Assembly: GCA_937888895.1 (NCBI GenBank)
Contig: CALASV010000049.1
Location: forward strand, 1 to 7,109
Direction: 5' to 3'
Origin: an uncultured Clostridia bacterium
GTDB lineage: Bacteria > Bacillota > Clostridia > Lachnospirales > Lachnospiraceae
DNA: 7,109 nucleotides
In this document: one piece after another, positions 1 to 4,095 of the stretch
How positions within the stretch are numbered: the first letter of the stretch is position 1
Layout of the letters: each line of letters begins with the position of its first letter
Notes under the pieces: generated by a model
The model's input: only the letters and a program-made list of their open reading frames with translations
Databases searched by the model: none
Told to the model about the DNA's origin: nothing
Translations under genes and position numbers: made by a program

Positions 1-469
1 TTGGCTCATTTACAATCGCTCTTGCAATCGCAATACGCTGTTGTTGACCACCAGAAAGAGAATCTGGCATACGATTTCCATATCCACTTAAATTTACTAA
101 TTTCAATGCATATTCAATTTTATCTTTAATATATTGTTTGCTCTTTTTCTTAATTTTTAAACCAAACGCAATATTTTCTGCAATCGTCATATGTGGAAAC
201 AGAGCATACTTCTGAAATACTGTATTTAACTGTCTATGATTTGGAGGAAGATTTGTAATATCCTTTCCATCAAAAATAACCTTTCCTGTATCTGGCGACT
301 CAAAACCTCCGATAATACGAAGCGTTGTTGTTTTACCACAGCCAGATGGACCAAGTAGAGTTAAAAACTCATTCTCCTTTATCGACAAATTTAAGTCATC
401 CAAAACCATTGTATCACGACCAAATTTTTTGGATATATGCACTAAGTCAATCAGTGTATTGTTTGCCAT
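1..469 (-). CDS. potA: Spermidine/putrescine ABC transporter ATP-binding protein PotA (N-terminal 156 residues, runs off left edge)
   Basis: This is the cytoplasmic ATPase that powers the PotABCD polyamine importer by hydrolysing ATP at the inner face of the membrane. Read on the minus strand from ATG at 469, the protein begins MANNTLIDLVHISKKFG. It shows a Walker A loop GPSGCGKTT (about residues 41-49), a Q-loop FQKYALFPHM (about 86-95) and the ABC signature LSGGQQQR (about 139-146). The FQxYALFPHM and GGFExPDxG patterns are typical of the PotA/MalK-type subfamily. Walker B, the H-loop and the C-terminal regulatory domain lie beyond base 1. A GAGGT ribosome binding site sits just upstream, and only 20 bases separate the start from the stop of the XRE-cupin gene, so the two are almost certainly co-transcribed. 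The potA name over other polyamine- or spermidine-like importers rests on motif resemblance and on the regulator next door; potB, potC and potD are expected to the left but are not visible. Confidence 0.9.
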   Translation of the reverse strand, partial: MANNTLIDLVHISKKFGRDTMVLDDLNLSIKENEFLTLLGPSGCGKTTTLRIIGGFESPDTGKVIFDGKDITNLPPNHRQLNTVFQKYALFPHMTIAENIAFGLKIKKKSKQYIKDKIEYALKLVNLSGYGNRMPDSLSGGQQQRIAIARAIVNEP

Positions 470-489
470 TTTATCGTTACCTCTTTCTT

Positions 490-1029
490 TTAAAAGCTTG
501 GCGGTGTGGATACCCATAATAAACTAGCACCCATCTTGCCTACAGCAGTAATATAATGTTCTTTGTTTGGGGTAAAATAAAAAGATTCCCCCTTTTTCAC
601 ACGATATTGCTTCTTGCCAATGTGAATATCAATTGCTCCAGCCAAAACGAAACCAAACTCCTCTCCTTCATGAGGATTATCTGGATAAGTAGCACCATCT
701 GGCTCTAATGTGAGCAAGATAGGCTCTAACATATTTTTTTGTGCATTTGGAACAATCCATTCAATTTTGTTTTTTAAGTCACTATCTTCTTTTACAAAAT
801 AATCCGTCTTTTTAAATACGACTTGCTCTGAAGATGTACCAGAAAAAAACTCCTCTAAATTCGTACCAAGGCATTGTAAAATATCTACCAATGTCGCAAT
901 CGAAGGAGACGTTAAATCCCTCTCTAACTGCGAAATAAAACCCTTGGAAAGCTCGGCACGGTCGGCTAGTTCTTCTTGTGTCAAACTTTTCTGAATACGA
1001 AGTTCTCTAATTTTTTCACCGATATTCAT
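490..1029 (-). CDS. XRE-family transcriptional regulator with C-terminal cupin domain, likely polyamine-responsive
   Basis: A 179-residue DNA-binding regulator of the two-domain type seen in E. coli PuuR. Residues 4-62 form an XRE/Cro helix-turn-helix (IGEKIRELR, then SLTQEELADRAELSKGFISQ as the recognition unit, then SPSIATLVDI). Residues 108-175 form a cupin barrel with first-motif residues H120, E123 and E124 (HEGEEFGFVLAG) and a second-motif H158 (PNKEHY). Length is normal for the family. It starts at ATG 1029 behind an AGAGGGAG ribosome binding site, and its stop lies 20 bases before potA. XRE-cupin proteins next to polyamine genes usually sense polyamines and repress transport or catabolism; that role is inferred here from position. 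The leader contains overlapping palindromes that fit autorepression. Other ligands cannot be excluded from sequence alone. Confidence 0.9.
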   Translation of the reverse strand: MNIGEKIRELRIQKSLTQEELADRAELSKGFISQLERDLTSPSIATLVDILQCLGTNLEEFFSGTSSEQVVFKKTDYFVKEDSDLKNKIEWIVPNAQKNMLEPILLTLEPDGATYPDNPHEGEEFGFVLAGAIDIHIGKKQYRVKKGESFYFTPNKEHYITAVGKMGASLLWVSTPPSF

Positions 1030-1068
1030 AATTCTCTCCCTCTTTCCAAAGAATCTTACAAAAATAAA

Positions 1069-1092
1069 ACTAAAAGTTTAGTAATGCTAAAC
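1069..1092 (-). promoter_or_regulatory. Candidate operator: two overlapping palindromes in the XRE-cupin leader
   Basis: On the plus strand, ACTAAA-AG-TTTAGT (1069-1082) is a perfect 6-base inverted repeat. It shares its TTTAG half with a second one, GTTTAG-TAATG-CTAAAC (1076-1092). Three alternating half-sites therefore lie within 24 bases, starting about 3 bases after the predicted transcription start. The position suits a repressor blocking early elongation. Binding by the XRE-cupin protein itself is inferred. Confidence 0.6.
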
Positions 1093-1101
1093 AGTAAATA
1101 C

Positions 1102-1129
1102 ATTATACTCCTTATCTAGTAATTGTCAA
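1102..1129 (-). promoter_or_regulatory. Sigma-A promoter of the XRE-cupin/potA operon
   Basis: Read on the minus strand, TTGACA (1124-1129) and TATAAT (1102-1107) are both perfect consensus boxes separated by 16 bases. Transcription would start near 1095, giving a leader of about 65 bases before ATG 1029. No other promoter of comparable quality precedes this operon. Confidence 0.85.
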
Positions 1130-1200
1130 TAGAAATGTAGGAAAAAAGTTTTATATTTTAGCGTGGTAATGTTATAATGTAAAAAACCACTCATAAAATA

Positions 1201-1230
1201 TAAAAAGGAGAAACTTCTTCGTTTCTCCTT
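1201..1230 (-). terminator. Intrinsic terminator after the AAA/PD-(D/E)XK gene
   Basis: A perfect 10-base stem (AAGGAGAAAC at 1205-1214 with GTTTCTCCTT at 1221-1230) encloses a 6-base loop. On the minus strand it is followed by TTTATATTTT, a T-rich tail that makes it a terminator for the gene ending at 1266. The plus-strand side has no immediate T run. It insulates the polyamine operon from the upstream gene. Confidence 0.85.
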
Positions 1231-1265
1231 CTCATAAAACTATTTTATTTCTTTGAAATCACACT

Positions 1266-2939
1266 TTACATATTAAGCTCAATTCTTTTCAACAAACATC
1301 GTTTCTTAAAAAATGAAATGCCATAACATACCACTGTATCATAATCATCCAAAAAATCCTCAATATATTTTTTTACTGCAATTTGATTTACAGCTTTCAA
1401 ACAATCTGTTTGCATATTATTTACATTTTGAGAATGCTTTGCTTCCATAATAATTACTCGTTGGTTTACGATATCTTTTACTACAATATCAGGTCGTCCT
1501 TCCCCATGTTCTCTATCACTTTCCACAAGATAACCAATCCCTACAAAAATTCCAGCAAGAAATGCATGATAATAATCTTCTTTATAATTATGATAACTAA
1601 TTGTTTGGCGAAGTATTTTAGAAATAATAACCGATGCTGTTTCTTCTTTTCCTAACCATAAACTATCCATTAAGGAAGTACGATTCGAATTTCTCATAGT
1701 ATCTTTAAACCATTCTACAATTGTATCAGCAAAAATTGTTTTCACTTCTTCATTTGGAATTATCAAATGCGTCATCCCATTTTCTGTATCGTTTTGTATT
1801 TTTGTTAAGTACCCTGTAAGATATAAAATACTCCAAAAATTATCTTCTGTAGAATGTTCAAAATCATAAGTTAAATCATCCTTTATATGAACAGCAACAC
1901 TATCACCAGATAATAATAATTCAAACTTTTCATTTACTTGAACATTCGGATTTCCAATAAAATTACGAATAATATTATTATGACTCGTATCTTTCCAATA
2001 ATTTTGTGGTTTGCGATTTGGATTTTCCATTAAAACCGAAACATGATTTACGACATCCCAAGGACAATAAATATCATATATGCCAAAATGATATCCATCA
2101 TACCACTCTTTTATTTTCTGAAAATGAGTTTCCAAATGAACCTCTTGTAACAATTTCTCTACTTCTTCTTCTGTAAAGCCAAAAGAGTTCATATAATTCT
2201 CTCCATCAATAGAACTATTTAAAAAATGATTTGTGCCAGTAAAAATACTTTCTTTGGCAATACGCAAACACCCTGTAATTACAGCAAAATTTAAATAAGA
2301 ATTTGTCTTTAATGCCGTACTCATCATACCACGAATGACATCCAACATTTTTTCATAATATCCATATTCATTTGCTTTTGCAAGAGGCACATCATATTCG
2401 TCAATCAATAAAATTACTGACTTTCCATAATGTTGATACATCATACGCATCAAAATAAACAAACTATTTTCTAATTCCGTTTCATTCGCTTCACATCTAA
2501 TAAAACGATAAAGTCTTTCCTTATCATCTTTCTCTACTATTTCACTTTCTAACAAATAAGAATGTCTTTTACATAAATCTGATATCAACAGATGAAGTTG
2601 AGCATACGACTTTTCAAATTCCATCCTAGCAATATCTTTCAATGTCAAAAATAACACAGGATGCTGATTCATCCATACATCACATAACTCTTTATTATGA
2701 GAAATTTGTAAACCTTCAAAAAGAACCTTGCTATCTTTACGAATATCAAAAAAACATTCTAACATACTCATCATTAAAGTTTTTCCAAACCGTCTTGGAC
2801 GAGTAATTAAATTGACAGAAAAACTCTTATCTAAAAGTTCTTCAATAAACATTGTTTTATCAATATAATAACAACTGTTATTTCGTATCTTTTCGAAACT
2901 TTCAATTCCTACAGGAATTTTTATTTTTGTTTCAACCAT
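1266..2939 (-). CDS. AAA-ATPase-like protein with C-terminal PD-(D/E)XK nuclease domain (orphan, function unknown)
   Basis: A 557-residue protein of the large family that joins an AAA-ATPase-like N-terminal domain to a PDDEXK_9-type C-terminal nuclease fold. The N-terminus has the family hallmark IPVGIESFEKIR...YYIDKT (8-29), a degenerate P-loop RPRRFGKT (47-54) and a Walker B VILLIDEYD (175-183). The C-terminus carries the nuclease core: D484 in GRPDIVV and the E499-x-K501 pair in IIMEAKH. All expected catalytic residues are present, so it may be active. Many copies occur per genome in gut Firmicutes, Bacteroidetes and Fusobacteria; the biological role is not established, and a mobile or defence-like behaviour is only suspected. 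It starts at ATG 2939 with GGATAGGAT upstream, has its own promoter and terminator, and has no co-transcribed partner. No signal peptide or membrane segment is visible, so it should be cytoplasmic. Confidence 0.9.
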   Translation of the reverse strand: MVETKIKIPVGIESFEKIRNNSCYYIDKTMFIEELLDKSFSVNLITRPRRFGKTLMMSMLECFFDIRKDSKVLFEGLQISHNKELCDVWMNQHPVLFLTLKDIARMEFEKSYAQLHLLISDLCKRHSYLLESEIVEKDDKERLYRFIRCEANETELENSLFILMRMMYQHYGKSVILLIDEYDVPLAKANEYGYYEKMLDVIRGMMSTALKTNSYLNFAVITGCLRIAKESIFTGTNHFLNSSIDGENYMNSFGFTEEEVEKLLQEVHLETHFQKIKEWYDGYHFGIYDIYCPWDVVNHVSVLMENPNRKPQNYWKDTSHNNIIRNFIGNPNVQVNEKFELLLSGDSVAVHIKDDLTYDFEHSTEDNFWSILYLTGYLTKIQNDTENGMTHLIIPNEEVKTIFADTIVEWFKDTMRNSNRTSLMDSLWLGKEETASVIISKILRQTISYHNYKEDYYHAFLAGIFVGIGYLVESDREHGEGRPDIVVKDIVNQRVIIMEAKHSQNVNNMQTDCLKAVNQIAVKKYIEDFLDDYDTVVCYGISFFKKRCLLKRIELNM

Positions 2940-3022
2940 TACATCCTATCCTTTCCTTTTCATACTCACCCTAGTATTATTTTACTATCTCCTTTTACAT
3001 TTTTTGAAAAAAATATATACAT

Positions 3023-3051
3023 ATTATAGCTTATATTATAGAGATTAGCAA
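3023..3051 (-). promoter_or_regulatory. Sigma-A promoter of the AAA/PD-(D/E)XK gene
   Basis: On the minus strand TTGCTA (3046-3051) lies 17 bases before a perfect TATAAT (3023-3028). Start would be near 3016, leaving a leader of about 77 bases that contains a short inverted repeat, TAGTA-N6-TACTA (2972-2987). The promoter overlaps the 3' end of the decayed lipoprotein frame, which suggests that frame no longer matters or that the unit was inserted against it. Confidence 0.7.
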
Positions 3052-3398
3052 AACTTTTTCAAACTTTATTAGCCTATCTTCTTTATTACTAATGCAATAA
3101 CTTAACACGAAAATAACTCTTAATCCAGCTATAGCAGACTTAATCACTTCTTTCAAGCTTTTTGATGCAACAGAATGTAATTCCATGCCATCAACAATCT
3201 CACCAACAACATCTACGGATTCCACACTTTCATCAAACTTATATCTTCTATAATTCCTATGGAATTTTTGTTTTCTTCCATACTACTTTGGGTTTCTTGT
3301 AATTTTTGATTTAACTCACTAACTGTATTTTCTGCATCTGATGGTTTACATGACAGCAAAAAACATCCTACAAATGCAAAATATTTTCTCTTTTTCAT
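3031..3398 (-). pseudogene. Small lipoprotein, apparently frameshifted
   Basis: From ATG 3398, behind an AGAGG ribosome binding site, the frame encodes MKKRKYFAFVGCFLLSC, a short lipoprotein signal with a usable lipobox (LLSC, lipidated Cys17). It is followed by an acidic, coiled-coil-prone stretch (about residues 23-46, VSELNQKLQETQ). After Leu55 it runs into stop within six codons (stop at 3213). In the neighbouring frame, an open stretch continues from about 3234 to 3031 as DESVESVDVVGEIVDGMELH and onward. Adding one G at about 3234 (TTGATG to TTGGATG) joins them smoothly as ...IEDISLDESVESVDVV..., giving about 120 residues. I read it as one gene with a one-base loss. The family is not recognised. 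The last ~10 codons overlap the promoter of the next gene and may not be original. A real short 61-residue lipoprotein or a sequencing error at a G run are the alternatives. Confidence 0.55.
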
Positions 3399-3415
3399 AT
3401 TTCCCTCTTTATGTC

Positions 3416-3579
3416 CTATTTCTGTTCTGCATAATACAAAAGAAGTTCATAAAATGTGCGTTCTCTTACATAATTTTTCAGATATGGCTTTATAGTTTCA
3501 AATTTCTTTTTCATCTCGTCCATCCTTTCTCATCAACTGCATACTACATTACAAAATTTTCTAACTCTCTTCCTATCAT
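3416..3579 (-). pseudogene. Decayed small gene (about 54 codons), or a 32-residue small protein at its 3' end
   Basis: From ATG 3579 the minus strand reads MIGRELENFVM, a TAG stop (3544-3546), then YAVDEKGWTR and TGA (3511-3513). That TGA overlaps ATG 3514, which opens a 32-residue frame, MKKKFETIKPYLKNYVRERT... ending at TAG 3416. If the TAG is read as a mutated CAG and one G is restored near 3520 (GGATGG to GGATGGG), the parts fuse into a plausible helical protein, ...YAVDEKGWDEMKKKFETIKPYL.... The 3' frame has a good AAAGGA site 9 bases before ATG 3514, so it could still be translated alone. It ends 17 bases before the lipoprotein start, so the two were probably co-transcribed. The protein family is not recognised and the decay reading is inference. 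Confidence 0.4.
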
Positions 3580-3593
3580 TAAAATTATTTCTC

Positions 3594-3632
3594 AAAAAAT
3601 ATTACATTTTATAGTAAAATGTAACATTTTTT
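3594..3632. terminator. AT-rich 39-base hairpin, two-way terminator-like or operator-like
   Basis: Perfect 10-base arms TTACATTTTA (3602-3611) and TAAAATGTAA (3615-3624) enclose the loop TAG. After one mismatch (3601/3625) the stem extends by seven more pairs, AAAAAAT with ATTTTTT. T runs follow the core on both strands. The stem is nearly free of G and C, so termination would be weak; the TTACA/TGTAA ends also resemble a dimeric repressor site. It lies between the divergent decayed genes and the antitoxin. Confidence 0.45.
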
Positions 3633-3698
3633 ATTCTCAAACTAATGTTTTTCCCATTTTTAGTATAATTCTTTTCTCCATTTATTCTGTTTAAAACA

Positions 3699-3727
3699 TA
3701 GACAAAACTCCATTCTTCCCTTATAAT
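3699..3727 (+). promoter_or_regulatory. Sigma-A promoter of the antitoxin gene
   Basis: TAGACA (3699-3704; five of six consensus bases) is followed after 17 bases by a perfect TATAAT (3722-3727). Start would be near 3734, only 25 bases before the ATG at 3759. A small palindrome GTTT-A-AAAC (3689-3697) adjoins the -35 box, where an autoregulating antitoxin could bind. Confidence 0.65.
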
Positions 3728-3758
3728 AAAAATAAACAGAAAAAGGAGATGGTTGCCT

Positions 3759-3980
3759 ATGTTGGCAACAGTAAAGGGAATTGTACAAGGAAATACAGTT
3801 TTAATAGATGAAGATATAAGAGAATATGATGGAACAGAAGTAATCGTTACCTTATTAAGTTATCCAAAGAAAAAAATTAAAAAAGCTCCTATTGATTGGG
3901 ATAGTTTTGTTATTTCAAGTGAAAGAGGAGAAAATGTAGAGGAATATATGAGAGAGATGCGTGAAAATGATAGACTATAA
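3759..3980 (+). CDS. Type II antitoxin-like protein (partner of a truncated PIN toxin)
   Basis: A 73-residue, highly charged protein. Residues 1-33 (MLATVKGIVQGNTVLIDEDI, then YDGTEVIVTLL) form a small beta-hairpin module like the DNA-binding ends of AbrB/DUF104-type antitoxins. A lysine-rich linker (PKKKIKKAP) leads to a C-terminal tail IDWDSFVISSERGENVEEY...ENDRL, the sort of segment that wraps a toxin. ATG 3759 is chosen because AAGGAG (3743-3748) lies 10 bases before it; the in-frame TTG at 3753 would be only 4 bases away. The next frame overlaps its end by 14 bases and begins like a PIN-domain ribonuclease, the classic antitoxin-toxin layout. With the toxin cut short it is probably an orphan. 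The family placement rests on pattern and context only. Confidence 0.7.
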   Translation: MLATVKGIVQGNTVLIDEDIREYDGTEVIVTLLSYPKKKIKKAPIDWDSFVISSERGENVEEYMREMRENDRL

Positions 3981-4050
3981 AAAAGTTTTTGTAGATACTG
4001 CACCTTTACCAACTTATTGGAACTTGATTGAGAATAAATATAACAAATAA
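3967..4050 (+). pseudogene. Remnant of a PIN-domain (VapC-like) toxin, truncated to 27 codons
   Basis: From ATG 3967, overlapping the antitoxin end, the frame reads MIDYKKVFVDTAPLPTYWNL and stops at TAA 4048. VFVDTAP matches the first strand of PIN ribonucleases, where the Asp (residue 10) is a metal ligand, and such toxins continue as ...DTAPFIYLIEN.... Here only a garbled LPTYWNLIENK follows, and the rest of a typical 130-150 residue toxin is missing. The other acidic active-site residues are absent, so no RNase activity is possible. The terminator begins one base after the stop, implying deletion of most of the gene. A very short functional peptide is a less likely alternative. Confidence 0.6.
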
Positions 4051-4051
4051 A

Positions 4052-4087
4052 TCTCTCGCAGTAGATGTAAAAACATTCTGCGAGAGA
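4052..4087. terminator. Bidirectional intrinsic terminator between the toxin-antitoxin locus and the GH3 gene
   Basis: TCTCTCGCAG (4052-4061) pairs perfectly with CTGCGAGAGA (4078-4087). The 16-base loop can itself fold (ATGT-AAAA-ACAT, 4065-4076). On the plus strand CTTTTCT follows; on the minus strand TTTATTTG follows. It sits between convergent genes, 9 bases after the GH3 stop on the minus strand, so it serves both. Confidence 0.8.
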
Positions 4088-4095
4088 CTTTTCTA

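Noticed and set aside
325..519. Plus-strand 64-codon frame
   Set aside because: It is antisense to the well-supported potA start and the regulator's end.
1150..1178. TATAAT (1173-1178) on the plus strand as a promoter
   Set aside because: The -35 position reads TTTATA-like with no gene downstream on that strand, only the end of a convergent gene.
1383..1655. Plus-strand 90-codon frame
   Set aside because: It is antisense to the nuclease domain of the AAA/PD-(D/E)XK gene and has no ribosome binding site or family resemblance.
3341..3694. Plus-strand 117-codon open frame rich in Phe, Ile and Tyr
   Set aside because: It is a product of the AT-rich sequence opposite the lipoprotein and small gene, runs through the 39-base hairpin, and has no ribosome binding site.
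3753..3758. TTG start for the antitoxin
   Set aside because: It lies only 4 bases after the AGGAG site, whereas ATG 3759 has a better 10-base spacing.
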